A stretch of DNA of 33,271 nt from CAZHOV01 sp964534315 (GTDB lineage Bacteria; Bacteroidota; Bacteroidia; Chitinophagales; Saprospiraceae), in assembly GCA_964534315.1 (NCBI GenBank), contig CAZHOV010000046.1:1-33271 (forward strand), given 5' to 3'. The notes below the pieces were generated by a model. The model did not search any database, was not told the DNA's origin, and saw only the letters and a program-made list of their open reading frames with translations. Below, one piece after another: positions 23,778-33,025 of this stretch. The first letter of the stretch is position 1. Each line of letters starts with the position of its first letter. A program made the position numbers and the translations under genes.

Positions 23778-23917
23778 GGAGCATAAATTTAGGTGAGTTG
23801 GCTTTGTCTCGATACCTCAATAATGTTGGTCTGGAGACCAATGCGAATTATAATGAACTATCCCAAAAAAAAGCGAGCATTGACCTGAAAAAACAATTCC
23901 TATCACAACCTGTTTAG
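23771..23917 (+). pseudogene. protein-like open frame without start, next to repeat array
   Basis: From the edge of the octamer array a frame stays open for 48 codons to the TAG at 23915. It includes LALSRYLNNVGLETNANYNE and then SQKKASIDLKKQFLSQPV, which look like real protein with amphipathic helix character. There is no ATG, GTG or TTG in a sensible place near its beginning. It may be the 3' end of a gene truncated by array growth or deletion. I do not recognise a family, and chance cannot be ruled out. The rest of the 382-bp spacer (23602-23983) shows only the array and, at 23938-23945, TATATTTA as a weak -7 candidate. Confidence 0.3.
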
Positions 23918-23983
23918 TTCGGGTGATGAAAATTTCCTATATTTAGGGCAACAAAAACAAACACACTCAACAAACAGACAGAC

Positions 23984-26143
23984 ATGCAAACCCTGACTAG
24001 AACAATGTTCTTTGTTCTGGCATTACTTATTTATAGTGCCGGACAATTGAACGCCCAATGTTTATCCATTCCAATACCTTTTGAAGAGCGCGTCGAACAA
24101 AGCGAGCTCATCGTTGAAGGAAAAGTCATTAGCCAACGTTGCTTTTGGGGAGTGACGTATTCGCTTATTTTTACAGCCAACGAAATTGAAGTTTATAAAA
24201 TATTTAAAGGAAACCTGGAAGCAGAAACAGTAGAAGTGGTTACTTATGGAGGAGTGATAGGCGATCAGGCATTGGCGGTGCATCCCTCCCTGAAACTGCA
24301 GCCGGATAATACCGGAATATTTTTAATACAACAAAATAAGGGAAGCCGAATAGCTTCCGGACTGACACCTGTTTGGAAATCCACGGAAGTACAAGGCGGC
24401 TTTATTAAATATAACGAGCGAACAGGTCAACCATACGATCCTTACGGTCAATCCTTTTCTTCCAAAGAAGACTTATACCAACAATTGGAAAATCTGGTTG
24501 GAAAACCATCCAAAAAGCTCAAAACACCAACAGCACCTCCTAGCTCCGTTAATTTCTTACCCCCTTCCATCACCTCCTTTTCGCCTGACTCGGTAAGAGG
24601 GGGTACCTCTGAAACGTTGACAATCAACGGAAGCGGTTTTGGCTCTACGGCAGGAACAATCTTCTTTCCGAATGCAGATAATAGTGGAAATACATATGTA
24701 GGCACTCCTTCCAGTCAGATCATTTCCTGGAATGACAATACTATTGTAACGGAAGTTCCGGATGGAGGAGGAACCGGCGCTTTTTTTGTACAGGACAACG
24801 GGGGAGCACAATCTAACCTAAGCCCGACAGACTTGATCGTGCCCTACAGTATTATAAATGTAAATACGTCCCCTCCGGAAGAAGCTAAACTAATTGATGA
24901 TATGGCTGACGGAGATGGTGGATATGGGTTTAATTACATTGATAATACGGCTAATAACGGGGTAGACATTACTGCTATACCAGATGCGGTAGCTGCTCTG
25001 GAAAGAGCGGTAAACACCTGGAATACAGGCACCGGATTGCCCTATTATGTGGGAACACAATGCGGAACAACCAGTATACAAATACCTGATGATGACGGAA
25101 TAAACATAATGGGTTTCGATAGCGATGCCTATGATCTTGGTGTAGAGCGGGGTATGAGTGTCATCGGAGTAGCTTTCTCATATTTCTTGAAGTGCGGCCC
25201 TACGGGATGGGAGATTTTAGATATGGATGTACTTTTCCGAAGAGATGGGGAAGTATTAACTCCAGGTGGCTTCATCCTCAACTGGGAATATGGTCCGGGA
25301 AGCCCTTCTCTTCAAGAAATAGACTTCGAAACCGTCGCACTCCATGAAATAGGCCATAATGAACAGCTCGGTCATATTATTAATTCTAACGGCCTGATGC
25401 ACGCTTCCGTATTCGTTGGATCTACGAACCGAACACTGGGCCAGGCAGATGATATAGCGGGAGGTAATTATGTTATTTCCAATAACTGTACAGGATACAA
25501 TCCTCCGATTGTTAATTGTACCGGCGTTCCAGAACTGCTTCTTTCCCGCCAATGCGTCCCCTACAACTCCAACACCAACTGCTTTAACCTCATGATCCTC
25601 CCTGTCGAGTTAGCCCTCTTTGATGCAACCCTCCAAAATGAACAAGTCGACCTTTATTGGGCTACTCAAACAGAGCGAAGTAATGCCTATTTCACTATCG
25701 AGCGCTCTGCAGATGCGCAAAACTTTACCGAAATCGCCCGACTACCAGGAGCGGGGACTTCTGAGGAACCTCAGGAATATTTCACCGTAGATCCCAACCC
25801 GCAAATCGGTACCAACTATTACCGTCTAGTCCAATACGATCTGGACGGCCACTTCGAATATTTGGGTACCCGCGCCGTAGAATACAACTGGGAAAGTAGC
25901 TTCACTATCGTCGGCAACCCGGTCCGGGATCAGCTAAACCTAAAAATACAACTGCCCCAGCAACAACAGCAACTGATTATGGAAATCTATTCCGCCTCCG
26001 GAACAAATGTCCTCCGGGAAACCCTTCAAACCTCCGGCGGATATTTTGACCATCAACTGCCAGTAAAGCATCTACAGCGAGGCGTGTATTTTTTAAAAAT
26101 AGGTAATAAACAGATGTTCAGAACACTGCGGTTTGTTAAATAG
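23984..26143 (+). CDS. secreted matrixin-like metalloprotease with IPT and T9SS sorting domains
   Basis: The 719-aa protein has a signal peptide ending near LNAQ (residue 25), an N-terminal beta domain of a type common in Bacteroidota (to about 165), and an IPT/TIG domain (SITSFSPDSV to about 285). A metzincin-like protease domain follows. Its zinc site is H454-E455-I-G-H458-N-E-Q-L-G-H464, with a Met in GLMHAS as a likely Met-turn. The glycine normally at the third position after the second His is Gln461. The C-terminus (VGNPVRDQLNL to the final FVK) is a type A T9SS sorting domain, so the protein should cross the outer membrane by T9SS and be attached or released at the surface. Likely role: extracellular protein degradation. 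It stands alone, downstream of the repeat array. Confidence 0.88.
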   Translation: MQTLTRTMFFVLALLIYSAGQLNAQCLSIPIPFEERVEQSELIVEGKVISQRCFWGVTYSLIFTANEIEVYKIFKGNLEAETVEVVTYGGVIGDQALAVHPSLKLQPDNTGIFLIQQNKGSRIASGLTPVWKSTEVQGGFIKYNERTGQPYDPYGQSFSSKEDLYQQLENLVGKPSKKLKTPTAPPSSVNFLPPSITSFSPDSVRGGTSETLTINGSGFGSTAGTIFFPNADNSGNTYVGTPSSQIISWNDNTIVTEVPDGGGTGAFFVQDNGGAQSNLSPTDLIVPYSIINVNTSPPEEAKLIDDMADGDGGYGFNYIDNTANNGVDITAIPDAVAALERAVNTWNTGTGLPYYVGTQCGTTSIQIPDDDGINIMGFDSDAYDLGVERGMSVIGVAFSYFLKCGPTGWEILDMDVLFRRDGEVLTPGGFILNWEYGPGSPSLQEIDFETVALHEIGHNEQLGHIINSNGLMHASVFVGSTNRTLGQADDIAGGNYVISNNCTGYNPPIVNCTGVPELLLSRQCVPYNSNTNCFNLMILPVELALFDATLQNEQVDLYWATQTERSNAYFTIERSADAQNFTEIARLPGAGTSEEPQEYFTVDPNPQIGTNYYRLVQYDLDGHFEYLGTRAVEYNWESSFTIVGNPVRDQLNLKIQLPQQQQQLIMEIYSASGTNVLRETLQTSGGYFDHQLPVKHLQRGVYFLKIGNKQMFRTLRFVK

Positions 26144-26299
26144 TGGTGTGCAGGGATTTTTGCGTTTTTTTTGAAAATGGGAAGACAGCAATTAAGGCTT
26201 ATCGGTTTTGAGGGAGATTTGATCTGAATTTTTTGATCATAGCAGGGTAATATAGGTTCTTATAGTAAAGAAAACATTTACTAACCATTTCTTTCACTT

Positions 26300-27082
26300 A
26301 TGTTTTTACGTAAAATCTTTGCTTCCGAAAACAAACTTACCTGGGTATTCATCGACCTCTTGATTGTGATCATTGGGGTATTTTGCGCCTATGAGATCCA
26401 AAATTATGCAGAAACTCAAAAGGTGAATAAAGAAAAGGATAAGGTATTATCTGCACTCAAATACGAACTGGAGGTGTTTCGGTATATCATGCATGAAACA
26501 CATTTGGGGATGAAAGGGAAAGTAGAGAAACTGAGAGAAATAGATTCAAGGGAGCGTTATACCATTTCTCTGGATTATCGATTTATCGAGCCTCAATATG
26601 ATTATCAAACGATTGAATATGCCTTAAACCTCCAAAATTCCGAGATCGTCGATTTTGAATTGTACGATGTTTTACAATCGTTGTTTGTAGAGGTCAAAAA
26701 AATTGAACATGTAGAACAGTTGTTAACGGAAACTGCCAGAAAATATAGATCCCTCCCCAAAAATCTGGATCCAAAATCTGCCGAATATCAACTGATCTTT
26801 ACTGAAAATCGAGATCACTTCAAACGTTTTATCGTACTCATCAACGACCGGGCAGAAATCTCCGCCCGAATTTCAGCCGCTTCAACTAATGCACTATCAC
26901 TCATCAATGATCGACTGGGCCTCAAAAAGGTCAAAGCCATCGAAGAGGAATTGATCAAAAATAACCTTGATCTTGTGGAAAACGAGCAAGAAGCGGTCGA
27001 CGTGCTTAGAGACTATTTCCCCAGTTTTTCGGAGGAAGAGATACGGGAGATTTATAGGGAAGCGGAGGCATCAAATGAGTGA
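26300..27082 (+). CDS. N-terminally anchored protein, DUF6090-like, unknown function
   Basis: The 260-aa protein starts with a short basic segment, then a membrane helix at about residues 15-35 (WVFIDLLIVIIGVFCAYEIQ) followed by NYAETQKVNKEKDK. This hydrophobic helix running straight into a charged helical region resembles the DUF6090 family, common in marine and sludge Bacteroidota with no known function. The remainder is predicted to be almost all helical, with Lys/Glu-rich stretches that may form coiled coils, and lies either in the periplasm or the cytoplasm depending on orientation. The ATG at 26300 lies just upstream of the anchor. No operon partner is evident: 156 nt separate it from the protease, and 572 nt of repeats follow. 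Confidence 0.65.
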   Translation: MFLRKIFASENKLTWVFIDLLIVIIGVFCAYEIQNYAETQKVNKEKDKVLSALKYELEVFRYIMHETHLGMKGKVEKLREIDSRERYTISLDYRFIEPQYDYQTIEYALNLQNSEIVDFELYDVLQSLFVEVKKIEHVEQLLTETARKYRSLPKNLDPKSAEYQLIFTENRDHFKRFIVLINDRAEISARISAASTNALSLINDRLGLKKVKAIEEELIKNNLDLVENEQEAVDVLRDYFPSFSEEEIREIYREAEASNE

Positions 27083-27095
27083 GGTAGAGTAAAAA

Positions 27096-27131
27096 GTTGA
27101 AAGTTGAAAGTTGAAAGTAGGAAAGTGGAAA
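27096..27131. repeat. GTTGAAA / GTAGGAAA repeat, 5 units
   Basis: Three GTTGAAA units are followed by GTAGGAAA and GTGGAAA, 14 nt after a stop codon. The reverse complement (TTTCAAC, TTTCCTAC) is related to the CTTTC array at 14164-14203. Confidence 0.75.
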
Positions 27132-27210
27132 GGAGTGGGTATTTGCTCTTAGCTCGTAGGTGTAAGGAAAGAAGAATATCGTTAAGTCTGGCCGTCTCCT
27201 CCAGACTGCT

Positions 27211-27470
27211 CTTGTCGTCTGGTCCTGGGGGGCGTTGCCACCTAGTTAGGGGGATGTCAGTCCTTCAGACTGATCTGGTCCTCCGGTCCTCTTGTCGTCT
27301 GGTCCTGGGGGGCGTTGCCACCTAGTTAGGGGGATGTCAGTCCNNNNNNNNNNNNNNNNNNNNNNNNNNNNNNNNNNNNNNNNNNNNNNNNNNNNNNNNN
27401 NNNNNNNNNNNNNNNNNNNNNNNNNNNNNNNNNNNNNNNNNNNTTCAGACTGATCTGGTCCTCCGGTCCT
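27211..27470. repeat. 80-bp minisatellite, at least two copies, broken by a gap
   Basis: A unit starting CTTGTCGTCTGGTCCTGGGG runs 27211-27290 and repeats from 27291 into the gap. The right flank (27444-27470) is exactly the missing last 27 bp of the unit. Each unit holds an inverted repeat TCAGTC-CTTCA-GACTGA. A partial degenerate copy is visible at about 27187-27210. Within the 572-bp gene-free stretch 27083-27654, nothing coding is supported. Confidence 0.9.
27344..27443. other. assembly gap, 100 N, inside the minisatellite
   Basis: The left flank stops at base 53 of the 80-bp unit and the right flank resumes at base 54. The gap therefore hides either zero bases or a whole number of 80-bp units. 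Confidence 0.98.
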
Positions 27471-27484
27471 TCAGCCCTGGCAAT

Positions 27485-27524
27485 ACCACTATACCCTTGC
27501 ACCGTTGTACCCTTGCACCGTTGT
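27485..27524. repeat. five phased ACC octamers
   Basis: ACCACTAT, ACCCTTGC, ACCGTTGT, ACCCTTGC and ACCGTTGT run without indels. ACCGTTGT is the exact reverse complement of a rotation of the GGTACAAC unit in the 33026-33225 array, so the same family occurs here in the opposite orientation. Confidence 0.85.
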
Positions 27525-27606
27525 ACGGTTCCTCTGATCATTATCATTCCCATCACTGACAAATCTCATTTAACGCCCTTTCCAAACACTCTATTTTAGG
27601 CCTACA

Positions 27607-27629
27607 GTTTTTCGAACGATCAGAAAAAC
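27607..27629. promoter_or_regulatory. inverted repeat before the HEPN-like gene
   Basis: GTTTTTC (27607-27613) and GAAAAAC (27623-27629) form perfect 7-bp arms with a 9-nt spacer, 25 nt before the start codon. It could be an operator or a leader hairpin; low sequence complexity keeps confidence low. Confidence 0.3.
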
Positions 27630-27654
27630 GATTCTTCACTAAAATCGAGTAACC

Positions 27655-28035
27655 ATGCCAACAGTAGATGCTGACACCTTACTAAATGAAGCTACGCAAT
27701 TATTACAAACCGCTGACGATGAGTTGAATCGTTCTGAAGAAGATGTCATCTCCTTTCTGGTTTGTTTTAATTCTCGCCAAGCTATTATCAATGCAATGTC
27801 TGCTTTTCTAATGAGAAATAATATCGAGCCGCAAAAACCCATCACCATGGAAGGGCTCCTAAAGCAATGCGCTGAAGAAGACGGACGCTTCCAAGACGTT
27901 GATATGTCTGAGATCAATTGCAAGCATGAAGAAGATAGTGAAGAGTATTGCCTTTCTGTCGGCAAGGTCAATTCTTGTTATAATATTGCTAAGATCATCC
28001 ATGGCATTGTCTCCAACAGGGCTCCTGGTTTCTAA
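27655..28035 (+). CDS. small HEPN-like protein
   Basis: The 126-aa protein is all-helical with a HEPN-like pattern: an N-terminal helix ADTLLNEATQLLQTADDELN, then FLVCFNSRQAIINAMSAFLM, TMEGLLKQCAEEDGRF, and a final helix GKVNSCYNIAKIIHGIV. HEPN domains bind nucleotides or RNA, and some are RNases, but the catalytic R-x4-6-H motif is not visible, so activity is unlikely. Cys residues are unusually frequent (five, including those in VCFNSR, INCKHEE and SCYN). It lies 65 nt upstream of the PFOR gene on the same strand and may be co-transcribed. A link to PFOR function is only suggested by position. The stop codon is embedded in a heptamer repeat. Confidence 0.6.
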   Translation: MPTVDADTLLNEATQLLQTADDELNRSEEDVISFLVCFNSRQAIINAMSAFLMRNNIEPQKPITMEGLLKQCAEEDGRFQDVDMSEINCKHEEDSEEYCLSVGKVNSCYNIAKIIHGIVSNRAPGF

Positions 28036-28036
28036 C

Positions 28037-28071
28037 TAACTACTAACTACTAACTACTAACTACTAACTAC
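28037..28071. repeat. heptamer array TAACTAC x5 at a stop codon
   Basis: Five perfect TAACTAC units follow the HEPN-like stop, and the stop TAA plus C (28033-28036) is itself the start of a partial unit. The array fills most of the 65-nt spacer before the PFOR gene, including where its translation signal might lie. Confidence 0.9.
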
Positions 28072-28100
28072 ATAAATCCCTATCACAATATTAAGTTCTC

Positions 28101-31100
28101 ATGGCTAACAAAAATAAAACCTTCAAATATCCTGGCATTCGAGTAGCGATGGATGGCAATACAGCTGCTATCATGTGCGAACGAGAATCTTCTGATGCTG
28201 CCGGTGCCTATCCGATTACGCCTTCCACCCAAATGGGTGAGTTTTGGGCAGATGCAGCTGCTAAAGGACATCTGAATATTTCGGATCGTCCTCTAATTTT
28301 TATTGAACCGGAAGGCGAACACGCCGCAGCAGCAGTTACCGCCGGTCTTTCCATGACAGGTCTCCGAGCTGCTAATTTCTCCTCTGGCCAGGGTATTGCC
28401 TATATGCATGAATCCCTTTATGCTGCAGTGGGTAAACGATTGACCTACATACTTAATATTGGCTCCAGAGCCATGACCAAGTCTACCCTGAATGTCCATG
28501 CCGGACACGATGACTATCATGCTATCGATGATACGGGGTTCTTTCAACTGTTCGCAAATAAAGCACAACACGTAGCGGACTTGAATATCATTGCACATAA
28601 AATTGCAGAACTGGCTTTAACCCCCGGCGCTATTGCCCAAGACGGGTTTCTCACCACTCACCTGATTGAGTCTATGCTCCTTCCTGAGCGAGATTTGATT
28701 AAAGAGTTTCTTGGCCGGCCTGATGATATTATTCCGACCCCTACCCCTGCACAACGCATTATCTACGGCGATACGCGCCGACGCATCCCTGAACTCTGGG
28801 ATGTCGATAATCCGGTAATGGCCGGTATCGTGCAAAATCAAGATTCCTACATGCAAAGTGTGGCGGCTCAGCGACCGTTCTTCTTTGATCATATCCAGGA
28901 AATTGCCGATCAGGCCTTCAATGATTTTTATGAACTGACCGGCCGTCNNNNNNNNNNAATATAGCCGGGTGATGAGCTACCGAGCCGATGATGCGGATTA
29001 TCTAATTCTTGGGCAAGGTAGTGTCATCCCAAGTGCAGAGGTGGTCGTTGATTATATTAGAAAAACCAGAGGCATTAAAGTAGGGGTCGTTGATCTGGTG
29101 ATGTTCCGTCCTTTCCCGGGTGATCTGCTTGGTAAGGTACTTAAAGGGAAGAAGGCTGTAACGATCCTTGAACGGCTTGATCAACCATTGGCTACAGATC
29201 TGCCCATAGCCAGAGAAACAAGGGCTACCCTAACTAAATGCCTTGAAAATGGGCTTTATAAAAAGGATAAGCCCTATCCGGAATTAGAAAGTTATAAACC
29301 CGGCGATATGCCAGCTATCTACTCTGGCTCGTTTGGAATGGGTAGCCGGGATTTACAGCCGGAGGGATTGATCGGAGCGATCGAAAATATGATACCGGAT
29401 GGAGCCCATAAAAAACAATTTTACCTTTCCATCGACTTCATCCGCGATGTGCCTTACACCCCCAAACAGCGGGAATACCAGGAAAGCATTCAGGAAGCGT
29501 ATCCTAAAGTAAAAGAATTATCGATCAGAGGGTCTGAAAATCCGAATCTCATGCCAAAAGATGCGGTAACGGTCCGTTTCCACTCGATTGGTGGATGGGG
29601 AGCGATTACTACGGGTAAAAACCTGGCCATGACCCTCTTCGACCTCCTCGGATTTGACATTAAGGCTAACCCAAAATATGGCTCGGAGAAAAAAGGTCAA
29701 CCTACAACTTATTATCTTTCTGCAGCCCCGGAGCCCATCCGTATCAACTGCGAGTATTTCTTCGTAGATGTGGTACTTTCTCCTGACCCTAATGTGTTTA
29801 AACACACCAATGCATTAGCTGGTCTGAAAAAAGGCGGTGTGTTTATCATTCAAAGCGATAAAAAGAAAGAAGAAGAAATCTGGGCGGAAATTCCAAAAGC
29901 GTATCAGAAAATCATTATTGATAATGACATTCATTTATTTGCTATTGATGGATTCCAGATCGCCAGAGATGAAGCCACAGATCCCGAATTACAGCTAAGA
30001 ATGCAAGGGATCGCCTTCCAGGGTGCTTTCTTTGCTGCTTCTCCAATTATGCAGAAGGCTGGACTTTCTGAAGCCACCCTATTAAAAGCTATTGAAGATC
30101 AGTTACAAAAAAAGTTTGGCTCTAAAGGGCAGCGAGTCGTGGATGATAATATGCGGGTAGTAAAACGTGGGTTTGATGAGGTTATTGAAGTCAAAAATAA
30201 AGTGTTGGGAGCCGGCCATGAAGAAAAAGAAAACGGAAAGGCACCTATGCCGATTCCATACATGCTCAAAGATATTCCGCAAAGTAAGTCAAGAATGAGC
30301 GATATTCATCGCTTCTGGGAACAAACCGGAAACTTCTATCAGCGCGGTATGGGCAACGACAATATCACTGATCCATTCATCGGATTAAGTGTGATGCCTG
30401 CGGCCTCTTCCCTTTTCAGAGATATGACAGGTATTCGCTTCGAACACCCTGAATGGATACCTAATAATTGTACGGCCTGTGGCGATTGTTATACCATCTG
30501 CCCCGACACTGCCATACCAGGACTAGTGAGCGAATTGTCGGATGTGTTAAATACGGTAGTGGACCGGGTGCAAAAAGCTCATGGGAAAGTGAAATACCTG
30601 CCTAAAGCTGTTCGCCAGATGGAACCCATGATCCGTAAGCTGTTTAACGAACACAAAGACAATGGTGCTACGGTCAATAGCTTGATCCAGGATGCTATCG
30701 ATGAAACAATAAAAGAAAATGATAACGGTAATGGTTTTGCTAAGGAAATGGGGTGGTTCAGAGAAGAATTAGGCGATTTCCAGTTTGCACTGACACGGCC
30801 TTATTTCGATGTCTATGAAAAACAAGAGCAAAATAGCGGAGGCTTATTCAGTATTACGATTAATCCTACTACCTGCAAGGGTTGTATGGAATGTGTAGAG
30901 GTGTGTAATGATGATGCCTTACGGGTAGTTACGCAAACGGATGATTCCGTTGATAAACTCAACAGAGAATGGAAGTTCTGGTTGGATCTGCCTACGACAC
31001 CTCAAAAATACAATCGAATCGATGACCTGGAAGAGAAAATCGGTCCATTAGAGACGATCTTACTCAATAAGGATGCCTACCTTGATTTCCACAGTGGCGA

Positions 31101-33024
31101 TGGTGCTTGTCTGGGATGTTCTGAAAAATCGGTACTTCACTTATTTACAGCAACCGTTGAATCCTTAATGCAACCGCGCATTAAAAAACATGTGGCACAT
31201 CTCGACGAGCTGATCAAGGGACTGGAAAGTCATATTCAGAAAAAGTTGTTGGGCAATGTTGATTTGAGTGATGCCGATATGATGGCGAAAATTGTTTCCC
31301 AATCCGGGAATATGGACCTGACTATGTCAGGAATCGCCAAGCAAATCGAATCGGCCAAAGGCAGCGAACCGGTTGATCAGGAATGGTTGAGAGAGGTGAC
31401 CCAAATTTTGGCTAAATTGAAAAAGCTTAAATGGCGATATACAGAAGGTACGACCGGTAAAGGCCGATCTTCCATGGGTATGTGTAATGCTACCGGATGT
31501 ACCTCTGTTTGGGGTAGTACCTGGCCCTATAATCCATATCCATTCCCGTGGGCCAACCACTTATTCCAGGATTCTGCTTCTATGGCTATGGGTATTTTCG
31601 AAGGGCATATGGCAAAAATGGCCGAAGGTTTCAAAGCTATACGCAGAGCTGAGCTTGAATTGAGTGGGGATTACAATCCAAGCAAACACGATGAATTCCT
31701 GACGTATTTCACTTGGGAACAATTTACTGATGAGGAATGGTTGCTATGCCCTCCAGTCGTAGCACTAGGAGGTGACGGCGCCATGTACGATATTGGTTTC
31801 CAAAACTTATCTCGTCTAATGGCCTCCGGCAAACCGATCAAAGTGGTTGTTGTCGACACGCAGGTATACTCTAATACCGGCGGGCAGGCTTGTACTTCTG
31901 GCTTTATCGGGCAGGTATCTGATATGGCTCAATATGGTAAAGTTTGGAAAGGTAAGCCAGAGCCAAGAAAAGAGATTGGCCTGATTGCGATGGCACACCG
32001 AAACACGTATGTACTTCAAGGGACACTGGCCAATACCAGCCAGATGATCGAAGGGTTTATTGACGGATTAATGACGCGCCGACCTGCTTTATTCAACCTC
32101 TATACTACTTGTCAACCAGAACACGGAGTTGGTGACGACCTGGGTGCTCATCAGGCAAAATTAGCGGTTGAGTCCAGGGCTTATCCGATCTTCAAATACA
32201 ATCCGGATAATGGCATTAAGCCCGAAGAGGCATTTGATCTGGATGGAAATCCTGCCATGGATCAACTCTGGCCTACTTACCAACTGAAGTATATGGAGAA
32301 TGGCCGTCAAAAATCTATGGAAGTGGCTATGACGTTTGCTGACTTTGCCATCACGGAAGGTCGGTTTAGAAAACACTTCCGTAAAGTACCGCGCGATGCC
32401 TGGAACGACAATATGGTGCCACTGGTAGACTTTCTGGAGTTAAATGAAGATGAGCGATTCGGAAAATACCCATTCATCTGGGCTGTCGACCAAAAACAAC
32501 GATTAAGCCGGGTCTTGGTGGCTAAAACCATCGTAGAATCCTGCGAAGAACGACGGGACTTCTGGATCATGCTTCGTGCATTAGCCGGTGTCGAAACTGA
32601 AAAAGTCGAAGAAGTAGATGTTGAAGCGAAAGTACGCGCTGAAGTGGTCGGAAAGATCGCTCAGGGATTGATGAAACTCGCGGGCGATGACGGAGCCGGG
32701 ATCGTTGACATGGCCATGGGCGGAGCACCTGTTTCACCAGAAACCGCGACCGAAGAAAAAACTCAAGACGGAGACTTTATGGCTCCCTGGTTAGAAACGG
32801 ACGAGTGTACGTCTTGCGATGAATGTATCCGACTGAATCCGAATATTTTCGCCTACAATAACGACAATAAGGCTTATATCAAAAATCCTGACGGCGGTCC
32901 ATATTCTGATTTGGTAAAAGCAGCTGAAAAATGTACCGCCAGAGTGATCCACCCGGGATTACCAGCCGATCGCAATGAAAAAGATATCGATAAGTGGATT
33001 AAAAGAGGCGAGAAGTTTAATTAA
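28101..33024 (+). CDS. nifJ: pyruvate:ferredoxin (flavodoxin) oxidoreductase, long form with C-terminal ferredoxin-like domain
   Basis: PFOR oxidises pyruvate with CoA to acetyl-CoA and CO2, passing electrons to ferredoxin or flavodoxin. The domain order is canonical: N-terminal pyrimidine-binding domain (AYPITPSTQM), transketolase C-like domain, gamma domain (HSIGGWGAITTGKNLA), then two 4Fe-4S clusters (Cys787, 790, 793, 797 and Cys922, 925, 928, 932). The thiamine diphosphate domain follows (ACLGCSEK, then GGDGAMYDIG with Asp1222, and YSNTGGQ). About 1637 residues compare with about 1170-1200 for usual PFOR. Extra length lies between the clusters, in the TPP domain, and in a C-terminal extension of some 250 residues. 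That extension ends in CTSCDEC (Cys1566, 1569, 1572) and Cys1608, a single-cluster ferredoxin pattern. A 10-N run at 28948-28957 interrupts it; deleting the Ns restores the frame as GRQYSRV. Residue numbers assume that. The enzyme is cytoplasmic. Confidence 0.93.
28948..28957. other. 10-N scaffold join, probably zero real bases missing
   Basis: The flanks join as GGC CGT C|AA TAT AGC CGG, giving G-R-Q-Y-S-R in one frame. Related PFOR enzymes read LTGR-x-Y at this place, so nothing appears to be missing. With the Ns kept, the two halves are out of frame. Confidence 0.85.
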
Positions 33025-33025
33025 C

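Noticed and set aside
23266..23841. Minus-strand 191-aa frame over the dnaE2 end and the following array
   Set aside because: Half is antisense to a clear polymerase gene and half is octamer repeat translation.
27104..27325. 73-aa plus-strand frame in the minisatellite region
   Set aside because: It lies within purine-rich repeats and the 80-bp minisatellite and shows no domain.
28969..33024. A separate gene starting at GTG 28969
   Set aside because: The sequence is the middle of PFOR; removing the 10 N joins it in frame to the N-terminal part.
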